Positions 1-8,822 of a stretch of 64,000 nt of DNA are shown here, in pieces. The position numbers and the translations under genes are program-made. Every line of letters begins with the position of its first letter. Position 1 is the first letter of the stretch. The stretch is from Bacillus sp. FJAT-45037 (lineage in GTDB: Bacteria > Bacillota > Bacilli > Bacillales > Bacillaceae_D). Location of the stretch: the NCBI RefSeq assembly GCF_002797325.1, contig NZ_KZ454938.1, positions 2,306,267 to 2,370,266 on the forward strand, read 5' to 3'. The notes beneath the pieces were generated by a model that had not been told where the DNA came from, made no database searches, and saw only the letters and a list, made by a program, of their open reading frames with translations.

Positions 1-476
1 GATGCAATTCTTGCTTTAGCATCCTCAATACCAGCTTTGTCACGCTGAACAAGGCGCTCTAATTGTGTTTGTGAATCAACATACACAAGCAACACTTTAT
101 CAACAAGGTGAAAGAGATCACTTTCAAACAAAAGCGGAATATCAAAAACAATCGTCTTATTACCTGATGCAAGGTATTTTTCTTTCTGAGCTTGCATCGC
201 GTCCCTGACAGCCGGATGAACAATAGCATTTAATGCCTTGCGTTCTTGTTCATCATTGAAAATAATTGCCCCTAGTTTCTTGCGATAAATCGCTCCAGAT
301 TCATCGACGATACCCTCACCAAAATGTGAAACAATTTGTTTGTAAGCCTCTTCGCCAGGTTCAACTACTTGCTTAGCAATTAAATCGGCATCGACAATGG
401 GGTAACCCCACTCACGTAACCAATTTGCAACCGTTGACTTTCCACTGCCAATTCCACCCGTTAAACCAATTAACAT
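1..476 (-). CDS. coaE: Dephospho-CoA kinase CoaE (C-terminus cut by window edge)
   Basis: Last step of coenzyme A synthesis: phosphorylates the 3'-hydroxyl of dephospho-CoA with ATP in the cytoplasm. The ATG at 474-476 opens a frame that runs off the left edge with 158 codons visible. The Walker A loop GGIGSGKS is at residues 7-14 and the substrate-lid motif VDAD at 28-31, as usual for the family (full length about 200 residues, so roughly 40 C-terminal residues lie outside the window). It follows ytaF by 18 bases and is probably the last visible gene of a polA-mutM-ytaF-coaE unit. Nothing unusual is seen apart from the artificial truncation. Confidence 0.95.
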   Translation of the reverse strand, partial: MLIGLTGGIGSGKSTVANWLREWGYPIVDADLIAKQVVEPGEEAYKQIVSHFGEGIVDESGAIYRKKLGAIIFNDEQERKALNAIVHPAVRDAMQAQKEKYLASGNKTIVFDIPLLFESDLFHLVDKVLLVYVDSQTQLERLVQRDKAGIEDAKARIA

Positions 477-494
477 AGATTATCCATATCCTTT

Positions 495-1130
495 CTACAA
501 ACTAAAAATACCAAGAACAATTAAAAGAAAACCAGGAATAAATGAAAACTTCTTAATGACTTTTGATTCAGAGAATCTGAAACCACTCTTCATCCCAAGT
601 GTTACAAACAAAGCACTCATCAATGCGACGCTTACTGCCATAGGTATTGGGGGAAAGCCAATTAAGGCCGCCCCAATTCCCGCACCAAACGCATCGAGTG
701 ATAAGGCGATTCCAAGCAAGATTGCCTCTCTTCCTGTAATCGTCCCTGAATTATCAATGTCAGCCACCATCGGTTTTCTTAAAATACGAATCACAACACC
801 AAACAGTTTAATTTCAAAATTCAAAATAATTTCATCTTCTTTTGTTTTTTCCGTTGCCTTAGCCGGACGATACACTTGGTACAACGCCCATGCCCCAATG
901 AGGATTAAGATGATCCCACCGATTGAACCAGCCACATCTCCTGGTAAGGTCCGCTCGATCATCGTCCCGAATGCCATAGCTACTAAGATTGATGTCGCCG
1001 AGCAGCAAGCGATAAAAAGTAACGATTTAAAAGGCAGCTTCATTTTCCGTAGTCCATACGTCAATCCAACACCAAAACTATCTAAGCTTACTGCTAGAGC
1101 AAGCGCAAGTAATGAAAGAATCTCGACCAT
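495..1130 (-). CDS. ytaF: Sporulation membrane protein YtaF (MntP-like fold)
   Basis: A 211-residue polytopic membrane protein. Each half carries a hydrophobic block with an Ala-Leu-Ser-Leu-Asp motif (LAVSLDSFGVG near residue 13 and IALSLDAFGAG near 142), an internal duplication typical of the MntP/YtaF manganese-exporter-like superfamily. A soluble acidic stretch (residues 85-130) separates the halves. In B. subtilis the orthologue is a sporulation membrane protein; transport of manganese or another ion is inference from the fold. The start is the ATG preceded by GGGAGGAG. It lies between mutM and coaE in the same orientation, as in B. subtilis. Confidence 0.9.
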   Translation of the reverse strand: MVEILSLLALALAVSLDSFGVGLTYGLRKMKLPFKSLLFIACCSATSILVAMAFGTMIERTLPGDVAGSIGGIILILIGAWALYQVYRPAKATEKTKEDEIILNFEIKLFGVVIRILRKPMVADIDNSGTITGREAILLGIALSLDAFGAGIGAALIGFPPIPMAVSVALMSALFVTLGMKSGFRFSESKVIKKFSFIPGFLLIVLGIFSL

Positions 1131-1193
1131 CTTGATAAGCTCCTCCCACCTAAACGATACGATAGTATATGGTAAGGGCCTATCCGATGTACA

Positions 1194-2018
1194 TTAGTTT
1201 TGGCAAACAGGACAAAAATGCGTACCACGACCACCGACGACCGTTTTTACAATCTCCGTTCCGCAGGCTTGGCATGGTTCATTCGTACGCCCATACACTA
1301 CGAGCTGCTGTTGAAACATGCCCATCTCACCTTGACCATTCACATACGACTTAATTGAGCTACCACCAAGCTTGACCGCCTCAGATAATGTCGCCACAAT
1401 TTCATGATGCAATTTACCGAGTTCTTCATCTGTTAGCGACTGGGCAAGACGTTCTGGATGTAGACGCGCTCTAAATAAAGCTTCATCAACATAAATGTTT
1501 CCAAGTCCTACCACTGTTTTTTGATCGAGCAAGACAACTTTTATTTTTCGATTCGTTTTAGAAAAGGCCTGTTTCAAGTGCAGGGTGGTAAACTGTTCGG
1601 AAAACGGCTCAACACCTAGTTTTGCTAATGGAAGGACCTCGTTCTCTTGACCTCGTGGGAAGATATGCATCGTTCCAAACTTCCTTACATCTTGATAGCG
1701 TAATTCGGTTCCATCTGTAAAATGGAAGATCACATGTGTGTGTGGTGGCCATTCGTCATCGGCGTTATAAAGTCCGTATCGTCCCTCCATTCGCAAATGA
1801 GAGATCATTACGACATCATCTAATTCAAACAAGAGAAACTTCCCTCTTCTGTTGATCTCTTGGATGGTCTGTCCTTTTAACAGGACCTCAAATTCCGCTG
1901 TATCATCAGGTTGCTTAATAATATTAGCCCAATTAATCGTTACATAAGATATTGTCTTTCCAAGGACAAGCTTTTCTAATGAACGTCGAACCGTCTCTAC
2001 CTCTGGCAATTCAGGCAT
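1194..2018 (-). CDS. mutM: Formamidopyrimidine-DNA glycosylase (Fpg/MutM)
   Basis: Base-excision repair enzyme that removes 8-oxoguanine and formamidopyrimidines and nicks the abasic site. The 274-residue protein has the expected length. Pro2-Glu3 of the PELPEVE start form the catalytic N-terminus, so the initiator methionine must be removed. The lysine in RRGKFLLF (about residue 59) is the beta-turn lysine. A C-terminal zinc finger is complete (Cys249, Cys252, Cys269, Cys272). It starts 12 bases downstream of the polA stop, so the two are very likely co-transcribed, coupling oxidative-damage excision with gap filling. Confidence 0.96.
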   Translation of the reverse strand: MPELPEVETVRRSLEKLVLGKTISYVTINWANIIKQPDDTAEFEVLLKGQTIQEINRRGKFLLFELDDVVMISHLRMEGRYGLYNADDEWPPHTHVIFHFTDGTELRYQDVRKFGTMHIFPRGQENEVLPLAKLGVEPFSEQFTTLHLKQAFSKTNRKIKVVLLDQKTVVGLGNIYVDEALFRARLHPERLAQSLTDEELGKLHHEIVATLSEAVKLGGSSIKSYVNGQGEMGMFQQQLVVYGRTNEPCQACGTEIVKTVVGGRGTHFCPVCQN

Positions 2019-2030
2019 CTTTTTCTCTCC

Positions 2031-4658
2031 TTACTTCGCATCATACCAAGAGTCACCCGCTGAAACATCCACCTTTAATGGAACAGCCAACTCTAAAGCC
2101 TCTTCCATGACTTTCGGTACAAGCTTCATCATTTGATCATACTCACTTGGTGGGACTTCAAAGATTAATTCATCATGCACTTGTAACAATAATTTACTCT
2201 CGAGTCCTAATGAATCAAGCTGATCAGCCATTTCAACCATTGCTTTTTTTATAATGTCAGCAGCGGTTCCTTGAATAGGCGTATTCATCGCAGTTCTTTC
2301 TGCAAAACTACGTTGATTAAAGTTACGGCTTGTCAGCTCAGGCAAGTAACGACGTCGATGCAACAGAGTCGATACATACCCTTTCTCACGTGCCTCTTCT
2401 ACAATATTTTCCATATAATCCTTCACACTTGGATAACTCTTAAAGTAGCGCTCGATAAATTGTGCAGCTTCTTTTCGGGTGATGCCTAGATTTTGAGACA
2501 ATCCGTAATCACTAATGCCATACACAATCCCAAAGTTTACGGCTTTTGCACTTCTACGCATGTTGGACGTTACGTCTTCTTCTTCAACATGAAACACATC
2601 CATCGCCGTTTTTGTATGAATATCCAAGTCCTCTTTAAAGGCGGAAATTAATTTTTCATCATTAGCAATATGTGCAAGGACTCTGAGCTCAATTTGAGAA
2701 TAATCGGCAGCTAGTATTTTCCACCCCACTTTAGACGGAATGAACGCTTTACGAATCTTTCTTCCTTCTTCTAAACGAATAGGGATGTTTTGTAAGTTTG
2801 GATCAGTCGAACTTAACCTCCCCGTTTGAGTAAGTGCTTGATTAAAACGAGTATGGATCTTTCTCGTATCTTCATGCGTGACTTTTAGCAATCCTTCGAT
2901 ATACGTCGAGTTTAACTTTCCGAGTTGGCGATAATGCAAGATATGTTGAATAATCTCATGCTCACCTGCTAGCTTGTCTAATACATCCGCTGAAGTGGAA
3001 TAACCCGTTTTCGTTTTCTTAATAGGAGGGAGTTCTAGCTTTTCAAATAATACTTCGCCAAGTTGTTTAGGAGAATTGATGTTAAACGACTCCCCAGCAA
3101 GATCATGAATGTCTTTTTCTAATTTAGCGAGCCTCTCTTCTAGATCGGCACCAATGTCTTTCAGTTGATCAACATCGACCCTTATTCCCTCTGTTTCCAT
3201 ACGACCAAGCACTACAGACAGTGGCATCTCTAGCTCTTTAAACAATTCCAACTGTTCATTTTTATTTAACTCTTCTTCCATCTTTTCTTTGAGCTGATGG
3301 ATCACTTCAGCTTTTCGAACAAGGTGTTCAGCAAGCACATCTTGATCAGGCACTTTGCGTTTTGCCCCTTTTCCATACACTGCTTCGTCTTGTTGAATCC
3401 TGCTCGCTCCCTTACGACTTGCAATATCTTCAAGATCATGTGAGGAATGAGATGGATCAAGGAGGTAAGATGCCATCAATAAATCAAAATCTACCCCATC
3501 AAGTAGGACATCTTTCCATCCAAGAACAACAACACCACGCTTAGCGTCAAGGAGCCACTTCTTTTTCGTCTCATCTTTTGCCCATTCCACAAATAGATCA
3601 GACTTTAAAGCAACCTCAGTCGGAATGAAGTAACGCCCTTCTTTATGTACAAGTCCAAAGCCTAAAATGTCCGCTTGGTGATAGTTTTCTTCTAAAACTT
3701 CAATGATCATTGCTGCGGGAGAAACAAGATGTTCTGCCTTGATCTCCTCTAACACTTCATACGTCACTTCCTCAAGTGGCGTATCATCAACTAGCTCGCC
3801 TGAATCAAATTGATTCACTAATGATTTAAACTCTAAATCTTTAAAGAGAGAAACGACTTTTTCTTCGTTATAGTCTCCAAAAGCCAATTCTTCAAGTGTT
3901 CCTTCATATGGCACTTCGGTATAAATCGTTGCAAGCTCTTTACTCATTAATGCTTGTTCTTTGTTATCAGCAAGCTTCTCTTTAAGTTTCTTTCCTGATA
4001 TCTCATCAATCGAATCTAATACTTTTTCAATCGTACCGAATTGCTTCAATAATTTTAGAGCGGTCTTTTCACCTACTCCCGGTACACCCGGAATATTATC
4101 CGAACTATCTCCCATTAAGCCTTTCATATCAATGATTTGAATAGGCTTAATGCCATACTTCTCATCGATCAATGCTTCATCATATGCTTCAACATTGGTA
4201 ATCCCTTTTTTCGTCAGTGCTACCGTCACTTGATCCGAAACAAGCTGCAGTAAATCTTTGTCCCCTGAGACCACTTTCACTTCCCATTTTTCTTTCTCCG
4301 CTTGTTTAGCAAGCGTTCCGATAATGTCATCAGCTTCATAATTATTAAGCTCAAATCGTTTAATGTTAAACGCATCTAATAACTCTCTCAGAAGTGGAAA
4401 TTGCTCCGATAATTCTGGTGGCGTTTTCTGACGCCCTCCTTTATATGAATCATAGGTTTTATGACGAAATGTCGTTTTTCCTGCATCAAATGCCACGAGC
4501 ATATGTGTTGGCTTTTCTTCTTCAATGATTTTAAGGAGCATGGTTGTAAACCCGTAGACAGCATTGGTATAAACGCCTTTATCATTATTTAATAAAGGCA
4601 AGGCAAAAAAGGCGCGATAGGCAATACTATTTCCATCAATTAATACAAGTTTCTTCAA
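2031..4658 (-). CDS. polA: DNA polymerase I
   Basis: Repair and Okazaki-fragment polymerase. Order of domains: 5'-3' nuclease (about residues 1-290, beginning KKLVLIDGNS), an exonuclease-like middle domain, and the polymerase domain with motif A DYSQIELRVLAH and motif C QVHDELIFEVP. In the middle domain the acidic DxE of proofreading enzymes is replaced (IIEVLEENYH region), as in other Bacillus Pol I, so proofreading is probably absent. I place the start at a TTG (4656-4658) because GAGAGGGG lies about 9 bases upstream and the product then begins like its homologues (875 aa). An in-frame TTG 36 bases further upstream has no ribosome-binding site and overlaps a -10-like TACAAT. Confidence 0.95.
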   Translation of the reverse strand: MKKLVLIDGNSIAYRAFFALPLLNNDKGVYTNAVYGFTTMLLKIIEEEKPTHMLVAFDAGKTTFRHKTYDSYKGGRQKTPPELSEQFPLLRELLDAFNIKRFELNNYEADDIIGTLAKQAEKEKWEVKVVSGDKDLLQLVSDQVTVALTKKGITNVEAYDEALIDEKYGIKPIQIIDMKGLMGDSSDNIPGVPGVGEKTALKLLKQFGTIEKVLDSIDEISGKKLKEKLADNKEQALMSKELATIYTEVPYEGTLEELAFGDYNEEKVVSLFKDLEFKSLVNQFDSGELVDDTPLEEVTYEVLEEIKAEHLVSPAAMIIEVLEENYHQADILGFGLVHKEGRYFIPTEVALKSDLFVEWAKDETKKKWLLDAKRGVVVLGWKDVLLDGVDFDLLMASYLLDPSHSSHDLEDIASRKGASRIQQDEAVYGKGAKRKVPDQDVLAEHLVRKAEVIHQLKEKMEEELNKNEQLELFKELEMPLSVVLGRMETEGIRVDVDQLKDIGADLEERLAKLEKDIHDLAGESFNINSPKQLGEVLFEKLELPPIKKTKTGYSTSADVLDKLAGEHEIIQHILHYRQLGKLNSTYIEGLLKVTHEDTRKIHTRFNQALTQTGRLSSTDPNLQNIPIRLEEGRKIRKAFIPSKVGWKILAADYSQIELRVLAHIANDEKLISAFKEDLDIHTKTAMDVFHVEEEDVTSNMRRSAKAVNFGIVYGISDYGLSQNLGITRKEAAQFIERYFKSYPSVKDYMENIVEEAREKGYVSTLLHRRRYLPELTSRNFNQRSFAERTAMNTPIQGTAADIIKKAMVEMADQLDSLGLESKLLLQVHDELIFEVPPSEYDQMMKLVPKVMEEALELAVPLKVDVSAGDSWYDAK

Positions 4659-4713
4659 CGTTTTTGGCCCCTCTCTAGACGCAATATTCTTCAATCATTG
4701 TAGCATAATGGCC

Positions 4714-4750
4714 ATAAAAAAAGAAAAGTCTCGCCTAACGGAGACTTTTC
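4714..4750 (-). terminator. Rho-independent terminator of hflKC
   Basis: A perfect 10-bp stem (GAAAAGTCTC with GAGACTTTTC) and an 8-base loop are followed on the minus strand by a T-rich tract. It separates hflKC from polA. Confidence 0.9.
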
Positions 4751-4767
4751 TACTTCTTGCTAAGTTC

Positions 4768-5700
4768 TTAATCAATGTAGCCCATTAAAATTCTTGCATA
4801 TGGTGAGTCCGCTGGTAAAACAATGACCGTATCATCACCAATTGTTGTTTCGTACGAGTCTAGAGTACGATATAGTTGATAGAACTCAGGATCACGACCG
4901 AAAGCATCATTATACACAGATGCCGCTTCTTCTTCGCCTTCCCCCTCGATCACTCTTGCATCAGCTGTTGCTGTTGCGACAATCTCTTTAACTTCACGAT
5001 CAGTATTCGCTTTAATACGGTTCGCCTCAGCATCCCCTTGAGATAAATACTCTTGTGCCGTTGATTGACGTTCTGAAATCATCCGACGAAACACCGCTTC
5101 TTCATTCTCCTCTGGCAGATCTGTACGCTTCATCCGTACATCCGTTAAAATAATTCCATAATTATTGCGCTCTAATGCTTCATTCACTCGCTCACGAACG
5201 AGTTCATTAAAGCTACCTCTTGAAGACTTCTCTTCATTAATAATCTCATCAAAATTCAATTGACCTAGTTCAGCACGAATCCCTGAGAAAATGAGTTCTC
5301 CCATAATAGCTTCCGCTCGTTCAATCGTGGTGGCATTGGCAATCATCAATTGAGGATCTTCAATACGCCACAATGCATAGTGGTCAGCCAGCATTCGCTT
5401 TTTATCGAGTGTATTAATTTCAGCAGGTGGAATATCATAAACCATTTGATATCTTGGTAATGTCGTCACTGATTGAATAAATGGTAACTTATAAGTTAAA
5501 CCTGGTTCATCAACGACACGAACAACACTACCAAACTGACGAACGACTTTGTATTCTCCTTGTTCGACAATAAACAAGTTACTAATGATTGTAGCCACAA
5601 TGGTCACTAAAATAACTCCGACCGCAATTAGCTTGAGATATTTTCTCCAATCCTCACTCGGACGGCGTTCATTTAAATCAACAATGTTTTCGTCACTCAT
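4768..5700 (-). CDS. hflC: SPFH/band-7 protease modulator HflC
   Basis: A 310-residue membrane-anchored band-7 protein. It has one N-terminal transmembrane helix (about 22-46) after a short charged N-terminus, then the SPFH domain (GEYKVVRQFG onward) and a coiled-coil tail rich in Ala-Glu-Arg (about 200-260). HflC normally pairs with HflK in a large ring that modulates the FtsH protease and membrane-protein quality control. The ATG overlaps the hflK stop in a TAATG arrangement, which indicates translational coupling. B. subtilis 168, to my knowledge, lacks this pair between polA and phoR, so its presence here is lineage-specific. Confidence 0.9.
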   Translation of the reverse strand: MSDENIVDLNERRPSEDWRKYLKLIAVGVILVTIVATIISNLFIVEQGEYKVVRQFGSVVRVVDEPGLTYKLPFIQSVTTLPRYQMVYDIPPAEINTLDKKRMLADHYALWRIEDPQLMIANATTIERAEAIMGELIFSGIRAELGQLNFDEIINEEKSSRGSFNELVRERVNEALERNNYGIILTDVRMKRTDLPEENEEAVFRRMISERQSTAQEYLSQGDAEANRIKANTDREVKEIVATATADARVIEGEGEEEAASVYNDAFGRDPEFYQLYRTLDSYETTIGDDTVIVLPADSPYARILMGYID

Positions 5701-6656
5701 TAGTTACTCCCTCCTTCTGCCGCTTCTGGGCGTCGTTCAATTGGACGGATTGGCAAGTAGTTTACCGTATCACTGTTACTATCCATAATATAGATTTCCG
5801 TATCAGGTAGAACTCGGTCAAGCGTTTCAAGCACAAGACGTTGACGGGTTACCTCTGGGTTGACTACATATTCACTATAGATTGAATCAAACAATGCTGC
5901 GTCCCCTCTTGCACGCTCAATTCTCTCAACTTTTGTTCCTTCCGCTCGGGAAATGATTGCATCCTTTTCCCCTTCAGCTTCGTTCATCTTCTGATTTCTG
6001 TATTTGTTCGCTTCATTAATCTTCGTTAAACGTTCCTCACGGGCATCTGTTACGTCGGTAAATGCACGACGAACTTCCTCCGTCGGTAGCTCTACATCTT
6101 GTAATTTTACATCTTGTATACTAATTCCGATTTGGTACACTTCTAGTAGTTCAATTAGATTTTCAAACACTCTCGCTTCAATTTCAGGCCGTTGATCCGT
6201 TAGAGCCTCGTCAATACCAGAACTACCAATCACTCCACGTAACGCTGCTGAAGTCGCACTATATAGCAGGGCTCTTGCATCTTCTGTGCTATATAAATAT
6301 TGCTCTGGATCTGTGATTCTCCATTGAACAGCCAAATCAGCAAAAAGAATATTTTCATCTCCAGTAATCATCTTGGCTTCATTCGTGAATTCAACGACTT
6401 CTCCGTCTTGTTCACTGTAACCTACTTGAAGATTGTAAGTACCTCTTGATAAAATTTCAACGCGTTGAATCGGCCAAGGCATTTTAAATTTCAGACCTGG
6501 CTCTGTCACTGTCTCATCCACTTTCCCAAATGTGATTAGTGCAGCTTGCTCGGATTCATCGACTATGTACCAGCCTGTAACAAGGAATAACCCAAGTATC
6601 GCGATACCAATCATCGAGACAAACCCAACAACTAATTGTTTAATTGTCATAACCAT
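5700..6656 (-). CDS. hflK: SPFH/band-7 protease modulator HflK
   Basis: A 318-residue partner of HflC with one N-terminal transmembrane segment (about 10-30), a band-7 domain beginning near residue 33 (DESEQAALITFGKVDETV) and an Arg/Glu-rich coiled coil (about 195-260). The start ATG is preceded by GAGGGGGA at good spacing. Upstream on the minus strand there are two AT-rich -10-like hexamers (TATAAT near 6690-6697 and 6765-6771), so the pair probably has its own promoter. The role in FtsH modulation is family knowledge and is not visible in the sequence. Confidence 0.9.
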   Translation of the reverse strand: MVMTIKQLVVGFVSMIGIAILGLFLVTGWYIVDESEQAALITFGKVDETVTEPGLKFKMPWPIQRVEILSRGTYNLQVGYSEQDGEVVEFTNEAKMITGDENILFADLAVQWRITDPEQYLYSTEDARALLYSATSAALRGVIGSSGIDEALTDQRPEIEARVFENLIELLEVYQIGISIQDVKLQDVELPTEEVRRAFTDVTDAREERLTKINEANKYRNQKMNEAEGEKDAIISRAEGTKVERIERARGDAALFDSIYSEYVVNPEVTRQRLVLETLDRVLPDTEIYIMDSNSDTVNYLPIRPIERRPEAAEGGSN

Positions 6657-6834
6657 CCCCCTCTAATAAGTGTGTACTTTCTATACGAGAACATTATAAA
6701 TAAAGATTCAAAAACTACAAAAGAATGTAGCATTGTCAAAAAAAATTATAAAATCCTCTATCATTATAGTATACATTGATCGTAAACTGGAGAAAAAATT
6801 GTAAATAAAGAGTAATTAATCGCGGATGTGTTGA
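6657..6834. other. Intergenic region upstream of hflK, probable hflKC promoter
   Basis: This AT-rich stretch contains no gene. On the minus strand it has two TATAAT-like hexamers, each without a convincing -35. No protein or RNA was recognised here. The sRNA candidate lies immediately beyond it. Confidence 0.4.
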
Positions 6835-6881
6835 AGGAAAAAAGAAGAAAGACGAAAGCTAAGGGGAGCTTTCGTCCTTCT
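6835..6881 (-). terminator. Strong terminator of the putative Pho-controlled transcript
   Basis: On the minus strand, AGAAGGACGAAAGCT pairs over 15 bp (one G-U) with AGCTTTCGTCTTTCT around a CCCCTT loop. A TTCTTTTTT tract follows. It lies about 165 bp beyond the phoR stop and upstream of hflK. Confidence 0.85.
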
Positions 6882-6965
6882 AAGGGGATGTAAATCAACG
6901 TGCACAAGCTTAACTAAGTGGGATGAGCACTTAAAAGGCTTGCTTGGCATTGATGAAACCGTTCA
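6840..6965 (-). ncRNA. Putative PhoP-activated small RNA downstream of phoR
   Basis: A self-contained transcription unit of about 125 nt is inferred from three visible parts. These are a four-repeat Pho box (6987-7025), a TACACT -10 (6972-6977) placed so that the box covers -22 to -60, and a strong intrinsic terminator (6835-6881). No reading frame in the interval has a ribosome-binding site. The C-rich string TCCCCTTAG occurs twice, once single-stranded and once in the terminator loop; C-rich loops are typical of Gram-positive sRNAs that pair with Shine-Dalgarno sequences. Expression and targets are inference. The alternative is that this is the 3' untranslated end of the phoPR mRNA with its terminator. 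Confidence 0.45.
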
Positions 6966-6971
6966 GTCTTT

Positions 6972-7025
6972 AGTGTAGACGATCTACATTAAGGAGAGAT
7001 GAAAAGAATGTAAAAGTATTGTAAA
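6972..7025 (-). promoter_or_regulatory. Pho box (four 11-bp-spaced repeats) with -10 TACACT
   Basis: Read on the minus strand, the hexamers TTTACA, TTTACA, TTCATC and TTAATG are each separated by exactly 5 bp. This matches the B. subtilis PhoP~P site, TT(A/T/C)ACA repeats every 11 bp. Two repeats are perfect and two match at 4 of 6 positions. TACACT follows at the distance expected of a PhoP-activated promoter that lacks a sigma-A -35. An inverted repeat TGTAGA-CGA-TCTACA overlaps the -10. Confidence 0.6.
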
Positions 7026-7043
7026 ATTTTCTAAAAAAACGTA

Positions 7044-8822
7044 TTAGCCCCACTCTTTGTTTCGAGTGCGTAAAAATGCAATCGTAAACACCGTCCCTTG
7101 TCCAGGCTTACTTTCCACGGCTATTTTCCCGTGATGAGCTTCCACAAGATGCTTGACGATAGCTAAGCCTAACCCTGTTCCTCCCGAATTGCGACTACGG
7201 GCGCGATCGACTCGATAAAACCGTTCGAATATTCTTGGTAACTCCGATTGCTCAATTCCAATCCCGTTATCTTGAACCATTAATCGAATATACTTTTCAT
7301 CGCCCGTCACGTGAACGTCAATTTTTCCTTCTTGAGGGGTGTAATTAATCGCATTGCCAATTAAATTAATGACAACTTGCTTTAAACGTTCTTTATCACC
7401 ATCCATCACTAACGGGCTTTCACAAGTTAGATGAAGAACGATATTTTTTTCTTCGGCTTTATGTCGAAGCAGCTCGACACCTTCTTCGACTACTGTCGCA
7501 AAATCCGCGCTTCCCCAATTCAAGCTGAAATAATGCTGTTCTAGCTTAGATAGTTCCAATAAGTCTTGAATTAAACTTTGTAATCTTTCACTTTCATTAT
7601 AAATAATTTTTAGGAATTTCTCTGAGTATGTCGGGTCATGCATAGCTCCATCAAGTAGTGTCTCTGAAAAACCTCTTATCGAAGTAATTGGTGTTTTTAA
7701 TTCATGGGAGACATTGGCGACGAAATCTTTACGAACTTGCTCTAGCTTTTTCAACTCAGTGATATCATGCAAAACAAGAGCAATTCCCTTCATTCTTCCA
7801 TGTTCACTTAAAATAGGGGCTGCATGCACATCAAAGTGTTTCACATCAAGCCCTACTAAAAGTTGAATTTGTTCTTGATGTCTATTTTCCGTAATGAAAA
7901 TCGTCTGGACCACCTTCACCAGTTCTTTAGAAGGGAGCACTTCATGATACAACTGATTCATCCAAATATCGGCATTTGCTTCAAAAATATCATGACACAT
8001 TTGATTAATTAACGAAATATCGCCTCTGGGATTAATAAAAATCAAGCCACTCGCCATGTTATCAATTAAAGTTTCGAGGCGTTCTTGTTGAGCTTCATGA
8101 CGTTTAGTGATCTGTTCAAGATTGTATGCTAATACATTCATTGATCTTGTGAGTTTACCCACTTCATCTTGTTTCCCTTCAAATGTTCTCGCTTGAAAAT
8201 TCCCTTCCGCAAGTTCAATCGCGACTTCAGATGCATTCTCAATGGGTCGAATCATTTCATTAGCAATTCGATAAGTGATCGTTCCGATAACCGTAAAGGC
8301 AATGGTGAAGCTAATAAGAAGAATCCACCAAATCGTTTCATTTAATTTATTTATCGTTTTTGTTTCCATTCCAAGACGAAGGTAACCGGTCTCTCCGTTA
8401 CTAAGTTCATATGACACCGCATAATAGAGTAATTCTTGGTTGACCGTATCACTAACTCGTACCTCTGCTCTTTGATGTCCTTCTTTAACCGCTATAATCT
8501 CAGGACGATCGTTATGATTCTCTAATTGACTAGGATTATTGGTAGCAGATTCTCCAATCACCGTTCCGTCTTCTGCAATGATTGTTACTCTTGCATCCAA
8601 TCGTTCACTAACTTTTACAGCATACTGCTGAAGTTCTGATTGGCTGTCTTCAAAAGATCCAAGTGTTAAAGCTACAAGCTCTGCTTCTTTTTCAAGACGA
8701 TCGGTTAAGTGGTTCTCATAGATATTTCCATAAACCTGTCCGATCACAAGTCCGAGGCTAGCCATAACAAAAAGAGTCACACTTAATATGGCAAAAACAA
8801 GTCTAAACTTTAGCTTATGCAT
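7044..8822 (-). CDS. phoR: Phosphate-starvation sensor histidine kinase PhoR
   Basis: A 592-residue membrane kinase that phosphorylates PhoP when phosphate is limiting. Layout: transmembrane helix about 7-28, extracytoplasmic sensor about 30-165, second helix about 166-186, HAMP, PAS (around 250-350), HisKA with the phospho-acceptor His in NVSHELKTP (about residue 370), then the HATPase with N-box NLIGNAINYT, DNGIGIE and the GGTGLGLAI G-box. It overlaps the phoP stop by 8 bases and has no good ribosome-binding site of its own, so translation is probably coupled to phoP. The organisation matches B. subtilis. Confidence 0.95.
   Translation of the reverse strand: MHKLKFRLVFAILSVTLFVMASLGLVIGQVYGNIYENHLTDRLEKEAELVALTLGSFEDSQSELQQYAVKVSERLDARVTIIAEDGTVIGESATNNPSQLENHNDRPEIIAVKEGHQRAEVRVSDTVNQELLYYAVSYELSNGETGYLRLGMETKTINKLNETIWWILLISFTIAFTVIGTITYRIANEMIRPIENASEVAIELAEGNFQARTFEGKQDEVGKLTRSMNVLAYNLEQITKRHEAQQERLETLIDNMASGLIFINPRGDISLINQMCHDIFEANADIWMNQLYHEVLPSKELVKVVQTIFITENRHQEQIQLLVGLDVKHFDVHAAPILSEHGRMKGIALVLHDITELKKLEQVRKDFVANVSHELKTPITSIRGFSETLLDGAMHDPTYSEKFLKIIYNESERLQSLIQDLLELSKLEQHYFSLNWGSADFATVVEEGVELLRHKAEEKNIVLHLTCESPLVMDGDKERLKQVVINLIGNAINYTPQEGKIDVHVTGDEKYIRLMVQDNGIGIEQSELPRIFERFYRVDRARSRNSGGTGLGLAIVKHLVEAHHGKIAVESKPGQGTVFTIAFLRTRNKEWG

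Noticed and set aside
556-1197. Plus-strand open frame (213 codons) opposite ytaF
   Set aside because: Antisense shadow of a clear YtaF gene; composition typical of reverse-complement translation.
6846-6955. 44-codon frame MPSKPFKCSS... inside the putative sRNA
   Set aside because: No ribosome-binding site, and it runs through the terminator stem.
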